The position numbers were made by a program, and so were the translations under genes. From an uncultured Eubacterium sp. (GTDB taxonomy: Bacteria; Bacillota; Clostridia; Peptostreptococcales; Anaerovoracaceae), in assembly GCA_947367725.1 (NCBI GenBank), contig CANBFZ010000168.1, positions 1 through 5,139 on the forward strand: DNA of 5,139 nt. Direction: 5' to 3'. Numbering within the stretch: the first letter of the stretch is position 1; each line of letters begins with the position of its first letter. Below are positions 1-4,867 of this stretch, one piece after another. The notes below the pieces were generated by a model. The model was given only the letters and a program-made list of their open reading frames with translations, was not told the origin of the DNA and made no database searches.

Positions 1-675
1 AAGGCGCTGGTCATCAACTCGCCGAGCAATCCGACGGGAAACTGCTTGACTGTTGAAACGATGAAAAAAATCGCAGAAATTGCGGTGAAGTATGATTTAA
101 TCGTGATTTCCGATGATATTTACACATCGTTTAGCTATCAGAATCCATTTGTGCCGTTTGCGACACTTCCGGGTATGAAAGAAAGAACGATTATTCTCAA
201 TTCATTCTCCAAGAACTTCACCATGACAGGATGGAGAGTGGGCAACATCATTGCGCCGGATTACATCATCAAGGTGATTCAGCAGATTAACGAAAATGTA
301 GTATTTACTGCGCCGTCAGTATCTCAGCGTGCTGCAATCTATGCACTTCGCCATAGAGCGGAAATTCAGCCGCCGATGATTTCTGAATACAGAAAAAGAA
401 TGTTCTATGCGGCAGAGAGAATCAACCAGATTCCAAAGCTTTCTGTAATTGATCCGCCGAAGGGTAGCTTCTATCTGTTTATGAATATCAAGGACAGCGG
501 TCTTTCCAGTGAAAAAGCGGCGGAGCTGATCTTAGAAAAAGCCCATGTGCTGATGCTGCCGGGAAATGCCTTTGGCGCCTGTGGTGAAGGTTATGTGCGT
601 ATTGCCTGCACCGTCAATGTGGATACCCTGAAGGAGGCATTTGACCGGATTGAAAAGATCGAGGCGTTTCAGTAA
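1..675 (+). CDS. Class I/II PLP-dependent aminotransferase, C-terminal part (5' end outside window)
   Basis: The reading frame is open from base 1 to the TAA at 673-675 and gives the last 224 residues of a fold-type I aminotransferase. These enzymes are usually near 390 residues, so about 165 N-terminal residues lie outside the window. Visible family motifs, numbered in the fragment: SPSNPTG at 7-13, the SDDIY strand with PLP-ring Asp at 38-41, the SKNFTMTGWRVG segment with the Schiff-base Lys71 (codon 211-213) and Arg79, and the substrate-carboxylate Arg200 in GYVRIA near the C terminus. It should transfer an amino group from an amino acid to a 2-oxo acid in the cytoplasm. The exact substrate (aspartate, alanine, aromatic or branched-chain) cannot be read from this fragment. 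A TTG at 46 is an internal codon, because conserved family sequence continues upstream of it to the window edge. Family assignment is very secure; specificity is open. Confidence 0.95.
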   Translation, partial: KALVINSPSNPTGNCLTVETMKKIAEIAVKYDLIVISDDIYTSFSYQNPFVPFATLPGMKERTIILNSFSKNFTMTGWRVGNIIAPDYIIKVIQQINENVVFTAPSVSQRAAIYALRHRAEIQPPMISEYRKRMFYAAERINQIPKLSVIDPPKGSFYLFMNIKDSGLSSEKAAELILEKAHVLMLPGNAFGACGEGYVRIACTVNVDTLKEAFDRIEKIEAFQ

Positions 676-680
676 AAAAA

Positions 681-714
681 GTGTGCATGACGGAGCTAAA
701 GCTCCTATGCACAC
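681..714. repeat. Long hairpin after the aminotransferase gene
   Basis: An outer stem GTGTGCAT (681-688) pairs with ATGCACAC (707-714), and an inner stem GGAGC (692-696) pairs with GCTCC (701-705) around a TAAA loop. On the + strand it is followed by AATAAG, not a T tract. The A run at 674-680 would be a T tract on the - strand. It therefore looks like a terminator for transcription coming from the right, although no - strand gene is seen here. It may instead stabilise the 3' end of the aminotransferase mRNA. Confidence 0.75.
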
Positions 715-735
715 AATAAGAAATTGTGAGAGACG

Positions 736-767
736 AAAAGCGTGCGTATAGAAATGTGCACGCTTTT
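736..767 (+). terminator. Probable intrinsic terminator of the aminotransferase gene
   Basis: A perfect 10-bp stem AAAAGCGTGC (736-745) pairs with GCACGCTTTT (758-767). Four further pairs including two G-U wobbles (746-749 with 754-757) close an AGAA loop. The stem is GC-rich at its centre and ends in TTTT, followed by GCCGTTTTA. The U tract is short and interrupted, so termination may be incomplete. No clear promoter lies between here and tag, so some readthrough may feed tag. Confidence 0.65.
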
Positions 768-784
768 GCCGTTTTATGTTTGAA

Positions 785-790
785 AAGGAG
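785..790 (+). promoter_or_regulatory. Ribosome binding site that fixes the tag start
   Basis: AAGGAG lies 7 bases before the ATG at 798. The same frame is open back to a GTG at 726, but that start would have no ribosome binding site and its first codons would run through the terminator hairpin at 736-767. The extra 24 residues also have no counterpart in the family. The ATG at 798 is therefore the start. Confidence 0.85.
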
Positions 791-797
791 AAACGGA

Positions 798-1364
798 ATG
801 GAATGGAAAGATGGAAAAAAACGGTGCAGGTGGGCGAATCCCAAGAATGAGATCTATCTGCGTTATCATGACGAAGAATGGGGTGTGCCGGTGCATGACG
901 ATCATCAGCTTTTCGAAATGCTGATTTTGGAAAGCTTTCAGGCGGGTTTGTCCTGGGAGTGCGTGCTCAATAAGAGAGAAGCCTTTCGAGCTGCTTTTGA
1001 TGGGTTTGATCTTGCCAAAGTCTGTGATTATGACGAGGAAAAAATGGCAGCACTTCGCGAAAATCCAGGCATCATCCGCAACAAATTGAAAATTCGAGCG
1101 GCAGTAAATAATGCGCGGATTTTTCGCGAAATCCAAAAGGAATACGGAAGTTTTTCCAATTATCTCTGGCATTGGACCTGCGAAACTGTTTTGCACGAAA
1201 CAGATGTGGTAAGTTCTCCACTTTCCGATCAGATCTCAAAGGATTTGCAAAAACGAGGAATGAAGTTTGTCGGAACGGTGATTATTTATTCGTACTTGCA
1301 GGCGGTCGGCGTCATTGATTCTCATGAAGAAGGCTGTTTCAAAGCGCGCGGCACAAAAGAATAA
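798..1364 (+). CDS. tag: DNA-3-methyladenine glycosylase I (Tag)
   Basis: The 188-residue product matches the usual length of the family (E. coli Tag is 187). Tag is a cytoplasmic base-excision repair enzyme that removes 3-methyladenine from alkylated DNA. The start reads RCRW and then YHDEEWGVP, with zinc-ligand candidates Cys10 and His24. The LESFQAGLSW segment carries the conserved Glu45 and Trp53 of the base-binding pocket. The KKRGMKFVGTVIIYSYLQA helix follows, and the C-terminal DSHEEGC supplies the other two zinc ligands, His176 and Cys180. This Cys/His/His/Cys set is the snap motif described for Tag. No key residue is missing. The gene is flanked by a hairpin terminator upstream and the dyad cluster downstream, so it is probably transcribed alone or by readthrough from the aminotransferase gene. 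Assignment is confident. Confidence 0.96.
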   Translation: MEWKDGKKRCRWANPKNEIYLRYHDEEWGVPVHDDHQLFEMLILESFQAGLSWECVLNKREAFRAAFDGFDLAKVCDYDEEKMAALRENPGIIRNKLKIRAAVNNARIFREIQKEYGSFSNYLWHWTCETVLHETDVVSSPLSDQISKDLQKRGMKFVGTVIIYSYLQAVGVIDSHEEGCFKARGTKE

Positions 1365-1437
1365 AAGGCTGCGTGTTCTAGTAAATCAAAGAAAAGGTGA
1401 GAGTGAAAGAAAACATGGCAAACCCATGAAAGGAGTC

Positions 1438-1499
1438 TTCGACGATAGTACTGACAAAATTCTGGATTTTGAAAGATTTTGTCAGTAAATCGTGTCGAA
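1438..1499. repeat. Dyad A of the CTGACAA cluster
   Basis: A perfect 12-bp inverted repeat, TACTGACAAAAT (1449-1460) with ATTTTGTCAGTA (1476-1487), has a 15-base loop. Outside it, TTCGACGAT (1438-1446) pairs with ATCG (1489-1492) and TCGAA (1495-1499) with a 2-base bulge, extending the structure to about 62 bases. No T tract follows, so it is not a standard terminator. Confidence 0.8.
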
Positions 1500-1518
1500 A
1501 TCACATCGTATGCCCCTG

Positions 1519-1574
1519 AAATCCTGACAAAACTGACAATTTTTTTCGATTCTGTCTGTTTTGTCAGGATTTTT
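1519..1574 (+). terminator. Dyad B of the CTGACAA cluster, probable tag terminator
   Basis: A perfect 15-bp stem is formed by 1519-1533 (AAATCCTGACAAAAC) and 1558-1572 (GTTTTGTCAGGATTT). After a T-T mismatch the inner GACA (1535-1538) pairs with TGTC (1553-1556). The 3' arm runs into TTTTT (1570-1574). It can serve as an intrinsic terminator for transcripts leaving tag. The left arm holds two copies of CTGACAA with a 9-base period (1524 and 1533), a layout shared with dyad C that terminator function alone does not require. Confidence 0.65.
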
Positions 1575-1581
1575 ACATAAA

Positions 1582-1634
1582 ACACCGACAAGACTGACAA
1601 AAATCTGAGAAATTGTCAGTTTTGTCAGCAGTGT
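1582..1634. repeat. Dyad C of the CTGACAA cluster
   Basis: GACAAGACTGACAA (1587-1600) pairs with TTGTCAGTTTTGTC (1613-1626) with one G-U wobble, and ACAC (1582-1585) pairs with GTGT (1631-1634) outside a small asymmetric loop. It is a diverged copy of dyad B, displaced by 61 bases: both have two heptamers per arm and 13 unrelated bases in the middle. No T tract follows. Confidence 0.75.
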
Positions 1635-1647
1635 AAAAGGGTATCGC

Positions 1648-1674
1648 TTTTTCACGCGTTTGCCGCGCGAAAGA
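1648..1674. repeat. Small imperfect hairpin upstream of the fchA-like promoter
   Basis: CGCG (1655-1658) pairs with CGCG (1664-1667) around a TTTGC loop. After one A-C mismatch, 1648-1653 pairs with 1669-1674 with one wobble. It ends 12 bases before the -35 box. Its role, if any, is unknown. Confidence 0.35.
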
Positions 1675-1686
1675 AAAGGGTGCGGC

Positions 1687-1716
1687 TTGCAAAAATAGCG
1701 GCACCCGTGCTATACT
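1687..1716 (+). promoter_or_regulatory. Sigma-A-type promoter with extended -10 for the fchA-folD unit
   Basis: The -35 candidate TTGCAA (1687-1692) and the -10 TATACT (1711-1716) are separated by 18 bases. TGC directly before the -10 gives the TGn extension, which compensates for the 4-of-6 match at -35. Transcription should begin near 1723, leaving a leader of only about 29 bases and no room for a riboswitch. GGGTGC (1678-1683) and GCACCC (1701-1706) form a 6-bp inverted repeat spanning the -35 box, a possible but untested repressor site. Confidence 0.7.
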
Positions 1717-1751
1717 GATACCAGTTTAAGAAGAAAAGAGAGGTACAAGCT

Positions 1752-2384
1752 ATGCAATGGATTGATCAAAGCTTGAGAGCATTTACAGAAGTGCTGGCGA
1801 GCAAAGCGCCTGTGCCGGGCGGCGGCGGCGCGTCGGCGCTGGTGGGTGCACTGGGAACAGCCCTGGGAAGTATGGTGGGATCGCTGACCGTAGGCAAGAA
1901 AAAGTATGCAGCCGTAGAGGAAGATATCAAAGGTCTGATGAAACAGGCGGAAGTCCTGCAGGCAGAGCTGCTTGCCCTTGTGGAAAAAGACGCGGAGGTT
2001 TTTGCGCCCCTTGCTGCCGCTTACGGAATGCCGAAGGAAACGGAAGCGGAGAAAGCGGAGAAAGCGCGAGTCATGGAGCTTGTGCTGAAGGATGCATGCA
2101 GCGTACCTCTGGAAATTATGGAAAAGTGTTGCAAGGTCATCGATCTGCACAGGGAATTTGCGGAAAAGGGCAGCGTTCTTGCAGTCAGCGATGCCGGCGT
2201 CGGCGTAATCTTTGCCAAAGCAGCCCTGCAGGGCGCGTCACTGAACGTCTTTATTAATACAGGCTCGATGCAGGACAGAGCATACGCCGAAACGCTCAAT
2301 GAGAAAGCTGAGAAGATGCTGATGGAATATACAGTAGCCGCCGACGAGGTGTACGCGAAAGTGTACAGTCAGCTAAAGAAATAG
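1752..2384 (+). CDS. fchA: Methenyltetrahydrofolate cyclohydrolase (FchA/FTCD_C family)
   Basis: This is a 210-residue single-domain protein of the formiminotransferase-cyclodeaminase C-terminal family. In clostridia, stand-alone members hydrolyse 5,10-methenyl-THF to 10-formyl-THF in the cytoplasm; related members act as formimino-THF cyclodeaminases. Visible marks are the glycine-rich PVPGGGGASAL near the N terminus (residues 20-30), a mostly helical and Ala/Glu/Lys-rich body, and the conserved SDAGVGV (146-152) followed by the ALQGASLNVFIN helix. Length fits the family (about 205-215). The start is fixed by AGAGAGG (1737-1743) 8 bases before the ATG. The TAG stop lies 9 bases before folD and overlaps the folD ribosome binding site, so the two are very likely co-transcribed and translationally linked. 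The neighbour makes cyclohydrolase more likely than cyclodeaminase, since no histidine-degradation gene is seen. Family is secure; the exact reaction is inferred from context. Confidence 0.88.
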   Translation: MQWIDQSLRAFTEVLASKAPVPGGGGASALVGALGTALGSMVGSLTVGKKKYAAVEEDIKGLMKQAEVLQAELLALVEKDAEVFAPLAAAYGMPKETEAEKAEKARVMELVLKDACSVPLEIMEKCCKVIDLHREFAEKGSVLAVSDAGVGVIFAKAALQGASLNVFINTGSMQDRAYAETLNEKAEKMLMEYTVAADEVYAKVYSQLKK

Positions 2385-2393
2385 GGGGACAAG

Positions 2394-3242
2394 ATGGAAA
2401 AATTACTAAAAGGAAAGCCAGTGGCGGACGCCATTGACGAAGGGTTGATTGCAAAGATGCCCGTATTTTATGAGAAAGGCGTGGTGCCAACTCTTGCAAT
2501 CGTTCGTGTGGGGGAAAACGGCAGCGATATCGCCTATGAAAACGGCGCTGTGAAAAAGGCAAAGAAGATCGGCGTACAGACAGAAAAATTCATCTGTGAT
2601 GGGAAGATAGAGGAAGCGGATCTCATTGCGGTTATAGAATCCATCAATCAGAATCCGGAAATTCATGGCGTGCTGCTGCTGCAGCCTTTGCCAAGGCACA
2701 TCGACAGCGAGAAGGTACGAAATGCCATCGCGTCGGAAAAGGACATGGACTGCGTTTCGGATGGGGCGTTGGGCAGATTTTTTACCGGGGAGAGCGCTTT
2801 TGCGCCGTGCACAGCGGAAAGTTGCATTGAAATTTTGAAACATTACGATGTAGATTTACGCGGAAAGCGGGCGGTGGTCATCGGCAGGAGCATGGTCATC
2901 GGAAAGCCTGTCAGTCTGATGCTTCTGAAGGAAAACGCGACGGTAACCGTCTGCCACACAAAGACCAGACCAGAGGATTTACGGAATCTTTGTAAAGAGG
3001 CGGACGTGATCGTAGTCGCCGCCGGCGCTGCAGGGACTTTGACAGATGAGATGATTAGTCCCGGTCAGGTGATTGTGGATGTGGGCATCAACTTTAATGA
3101 GGAAGGAAAAATGATCGGCGATGTGTCGGTCTGTGAGGACGCCCAGGTGTGGCTGACCCCGGTGCCGGGCGGCGTAGGCAGCGTGACGACCAGTCTTTTG
3201 ATGAAACATGTCGTGGAAGCGGCAGAACAAAGCATGCTTTAG
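2394..3242 (+). CDS. folD: FolD-family methylenetetrahydrofolate dehydrogenase, cyclohydrolase residues altered
   Basis: At 282 residues this is a full-length FolD. The family oxidises 5,10-methylene-THF to methenyl-THF with NAD(P)+ and, when bifunctional, hydrolyses that to 10-formyl-THF. Seen: PTLAIVRVG (32-40), PLP (98-100), EKDMD with the conserved Asp119, the dinucleotide loop GRSMVIGKP (164-172), HTKT, and PVPGGVGSVT (256-265). Two catalytic positions differ. By ungapped alignment from VG to the following IG, the YxxxK lysine (Lys54 in E. coli, Lys56 in human MTHFD1) is Ala52 (codon GCT, 2547-2549). The GILVQLPLP glutamine is Leu96, with Gln one place later (GVLLLQPLP). The usual Pro of PGGVGPMT is Ser263. 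The dehydrogenase should be intact while cyclohydrolase is probably lost, matching the fchA-like gene just upstream. The start is supported by AGGGGG at 2383-2388. Cofactor preference cannot be read from the sequence. No reading-frame damage is seen. Confidence 0.92.
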   Translation: MEKLLKGKPVADAIDEGLIAKMPVFYEKGVVPTLAIVRVGENGSDIAYENGAVKKAKKIGVQTEKFICDGKIEEADLIAVIESINQNPEIHGVLLLQPLPRHIDSEKVRNAIASEKDMDCVSDGALGRFFTGESAFAPCTAESCIEILKHYDVDLRGKRAVVIGRSMVIGKPVSLMLLKENATVTVCHTKTRPEDLRNLCKEADVIVVAAGAAGTLTDEMISPGQVIVDVGINFNEEGKMIGDVSVCEDAQVWLTPVPGGVGSVTTSLLMKHVVEAAEQSML

Positions 3243-3248
3243 TTCTGC

Positions 3249-3254
3249 AGGAGG
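3249..3254 (+). promoter_or_regulatory. Ribosome binding site of the activator gene, long spacing
   Basis: A perfect AGGAGG stands 12 bases before the ATG at 3267, longer than the usual 5-9. There is no in-frame alternative start closer to it. The downstream lyase gene shows the same 12-base spacing. Confidence 0.6.
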
Positions 3255-3266
3255 AACCTTTGTACA

Positions 3267-4685
3267 ATGAGCGGATTGATTGATAAATTAAACCAAATTA
3301 TGCAAATCGATAATACCAAATATGATGGCGTGCTGATTGTGAATAAACATGGCATTGTGGAGTACAGTACGTGGTTTGGCAGAATGTCTAATGCAGTCAT
3401 TCCGGACTGGACCAGATCGATTGTCGGAGAGCATCTGACAAATTTTTATGAGGATCTGTCAGAGGAAAACAGTACCGTTTTTCAAACACTAAAGACAGGA
3501 AAGATGTCCATCGACGAACCGCAGAAACTGACCTGGAAAAACTATCAGATGGTACTGCGCGGCATCACGTATCCCATTGTGGAGAGTGGGGTGATTTTGG
3601 GCGCGGCCAATGTTGCGCAGCTCTTGTATCTACAGAATTTGAAGACCTCAGAATATCTGAAACAGAAGCTTTATGTCACAGATGATATCATCACGCAGAA
3701 CAGGAAAATGCTGGAAATGAAAGCGATGATACTGGAGGTCAGCAACAGTGATTCACCGGTGCTGATTTATGGCGAAACAGGGACAGGAAAAGAACTGGTT
3801 GCGGAATCAATCCATGCAGAGGGAAAGCGGCGTACCGGAAATTTTATTACACAGAACTGTGCTGCAATTCCATCCCATCTTCTTGAAAGCATGTTTTTTG
3901 GTACAGAAAAGGGGGGCTTTACCGGCGCGGAATCCAGAGAAGGTCTTTTTGAAATGGCCAATGGAGGCACCCTCTTTCTGGACGAAATTAATTCGATGGA
4001 TTTAGGGATGCAGGCGAAGCTTCTGAAGGCAATTGAAGAACAGAAAATACGCCGGATTGGCGGAAATCAGGATATTCATTTTGATGTACGTCTGATTTGC
4101 GCGACCAACGAGCCCCTTGAAAAGCTGCTTTCTGAAAAGCGAATTCGGGAGGATTTGTACTATAGAATTTGTGTTTTACAGATTGAAATTCCGCCGCTTC
4201 GGGAACGTGTCGACGACATTCTGCTTTTGACGGAACATTTCATCCGTTATTATAATGAACGCATGCAGCGAAATATCAAGGGGATCAGCCCTTTGACGGA
4301 GCAGGTCTTTGTAAAGTGGGACTGGCCCGGCAATGTGAGGGAACTTCGCAATATCATCGAAAGCGCGTTTAATATAGAAAAGAAGGAATATATTAGCTTG
4401 GAAAGTGTGGACGCGCTGTTCCGAAGAACACAGCTTGTAAAGACGGTCAGCAGAGAAGAACGGAATGTATCACAGCGGGCAGATTTACTTTCTGAAGCAG
4501 CAGAGATAGAGCCTGGAATGCATATTGATTTGGAACAGATGCTGGCAGCCTATGAGCGTCAGGTGATTCAGACTGTGATGGAGCAGGAAACCAAGTTAAT
4601 TGATGTTGCCAGGAGGCTTTCCATCTCTCCGCAGAAGCTGCAGTACAGACTGAAGAAGCTGGGGATCACCAATAAAAAATTTTGA
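3267..4685 (+). CDS. Sigma-54-dependent transcriptional activator (PAS, AAA+, Fis-type HTH)
   Basis: This 472-residue bacterial enhancer-binding protein hydrolyses ATP to open sigma-54 RNA polymerase promoters. Residues about 15-125 look like a PAS-type sensor (DGVLIVNKHGIVEY start, GVILGAANVAQLL end). There is no receiver domain, so the signal is probably a small ligand and not a phosphorelay. The AAA+ module follows, about 140-375. It has Walker A GETGTGKE (169-176), the sigma-54 contact loop GGFTGA (216-221, where the consensus is GAFTGA), Walker B TLFLDEI with Asp239-Glu240, the REDLYYRI segment and WPGNVREL. A linker leads to a Fis-like helix-turn-helix at about 431-467 (VARRLSISPQKLQYRLKKLGI). 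The architecture resembles RocR-like activators. It starts 24 bases after folD and probably shares its transcript, although the sigma-54 promoter it most likely serves lies downstream at 4812-4828. Domain calls are secure; signal and full target set are unknown. Confidence 0.94.
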   Translation: MSGLIDKLNQIMQIDNTKYDGVLIVNKHGIVEYSTWFGRMSNAVIPDWTRSIVGEHLTNFYEDLSEENSTVFQTLKTGKMSIDEPQKLTWKNYQMVLRGITYPIVESGVILGAANVAQLLYLQNLKTSEYLKQKLYVTDDIITQNRKMLEMKAMILEVSNSDSPVLIYGETGTGKELVAESIHAEGKRRTGNFITQNCAAIPSHLLESMFFGTEKGGFTGAESREGLFEMANGGTLFLDEINSMDLGMQAKLLKAIEEQKIRRIGGNQDIHFDVRLICATNEPLEKLLSEKRIREDLYYRICVLQIEIPPLRERVDDILLLTEHFIRYYNERMQRNIKGISPLTEQVFVKWDWPGNVRELRNIIESAFNIEKKEYISLESVDALFRRTQLVKTVSREERNVSQRADLLSEAAEIEPGMHIDLEQMLAAYERQVIQTVMEQETKLIDVARRLSISPQKLQYRLKKLGITNKKF

Positions 4686-4689
4686 ATAA

Positions 4690-4705
4690 ATAAAAATATT
4701 TTTAT
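4690..4705. repeat. 16-bp perfect AT palindrome after the activator gene
   Basis: ATAAAAATATTTTTAT is a perfect palindrome 4 bases after the activator stop codon. Its centre is about 140 bases upstream of the predicted sigma-54 start site, a typical distance for an activator site. Its pure A/T composition means chance or DNA bending are equally good explanations. Confidence 0.4.
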
Positions 4706-4759
4706 AAATAAAGAATTTTTCATCGAAAAAAGTGCGGCTGCAATTTTAATCTAATACTG

Positions 4760-4787
4760 AAAACGCTTGAAATTCAGGCGTTTTTTT
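4760..4787 (+). terminator. Intrinsic terminator of the fchA-folD-activator unit
   Basis: AAAACGCTTG (4760-4769) pairs with CAGGCGTTTT (4775-4784) through 10 pairs, one of them a T-G wobble, with loop AAATT. The 3' arm runs into seven consecutive T (4781-4787). This is the clearest terminator in the window. It separates the activator transcript from the sigma-54-driven gene 25 bases further on. Confidence 0.9.
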
Positions 4788-4811
4788 GTTGTCCTTTTTC
4801 GGATGAACGGA

Positions 4812-4828
4812 TTGGCACGCCCTTTGCG
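4812..4828 (+). promoter_or_regulatory. Sigma-54 (-24/-12) promoter of the lyase gene
   Basis: TTGGCACGCCCTTTGCG matches the consensus TGGCACG-N4-TTGC. The invariant GG (4814-4815) and GC (4826-4827) are separated by exactly 10 bases. Transcription should start near 4839, giving a leader of about 29 bases. It lies between a strong terminator and the lyase gene, and 127 bases after the stop codon of a sigma-54 activator, which strongly supports function. Confidence 0.92.
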
Positions 4829-4848
4829 ATAGTATAGTGCAAAGACTG

Positions 4849-4856
4849 AAGGAGGG
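4849..4856 (+). promoter_or_regulatory. Ribosome binding site that decides the TTG start of the lyase gene
   Basis: AAGGAGGG lies before the gene; from the GGAGG core (4851-4855) to the TTG at 4868 is 12 bases. An in-frame TGA at 4859-4861 excludes any start further upstream. The nearby GTG at 4858 is in the wrong frame. The next in-frame candidate, GTG at 4892, has no ribosome binding site. Confidence 0.7.
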
Positions 4857-4867
4857 AGTGAAAGAAT

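Larger units (their letters stand above)
1365..1751. other. Gene-free 387-bp stretch with repeated dyads and a promoter
   Basis: I see no supportable gene here. The left part (1365-1437) shows nothing clear. The middle (1438-1634) is almost entirely three dyads built from CTGACAA and TTGTCAG. The heptamer occurs exactly at 1451, 1524, 1533 and 1594, and its complement exactly at 1479, 1561, 1613 and 1622. The right part (1635-1751) holds a small hairpin, the promoter and the leader of the fchA-like gene. The listed - strand frame over 1322-1600 has no recognisable product and only reads through the dyads. Confidence 0.8.

Noticed and set aside
726..797. Upstream extension of tag to a GTG at 726
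   Set aside because: It has no ribosome binding site, would be translated through the terminator hairpin 736-767, and adds residues absent from the Tag family. The ATG at 798 has AAGGAG at proper spacing.
1426..1488. 20-codon small ORF beginning ATG AAA GGA through dyad A
   Set aside because: It has no ribosome binding site at a usable distance and no conserved feature visible; its length is within chance.
1322..1600. Open frame of 92 codons on the - strand
   Set aside because: It starts in the dyad cluster, overlaps the end of tag, shows no recognisable domain, and its sequence is explained by the AT-rich inverted repeats.
1449..1634. CRISPR array
   Set aside because: The repeated units are inverted repeats of about 50 bases with unequal offsets (about 77 and 61). 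There is no constant direct repeat separated by equal unique spacers, and no cas gene.
1697..1712. Second sigma-54 promoter (GGCAC...GC) before the fchA-like gene
   Set aside because: The distance between GG (1700-1701) and GC (1709-1710) is 7 bases, not the required 10, and the downstream TTGC is absent.
1635..1751. Tetrahydrofolate riboswitch before the folate genes
   Set aside because: The predicted start near 1723 leaves only about 29 bases of leader, and I see no conserved THF aptamer core in the upstream sequence.
1710..3230. Several - strand frames opposite the fchA-like and folD genes
   Set aside because: They have Arg/His/Cys-rich compositions typical of antisense shadows, no ribosome binding sites and no family resemblance.
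3769..4005. 78-codon + strand frame inside the activator gene
   Set aside because: It is an out-of-frame shadow of the AAA+ domain; the main frame carries the intact Walker A, Walker B and GGFTGA motifs.
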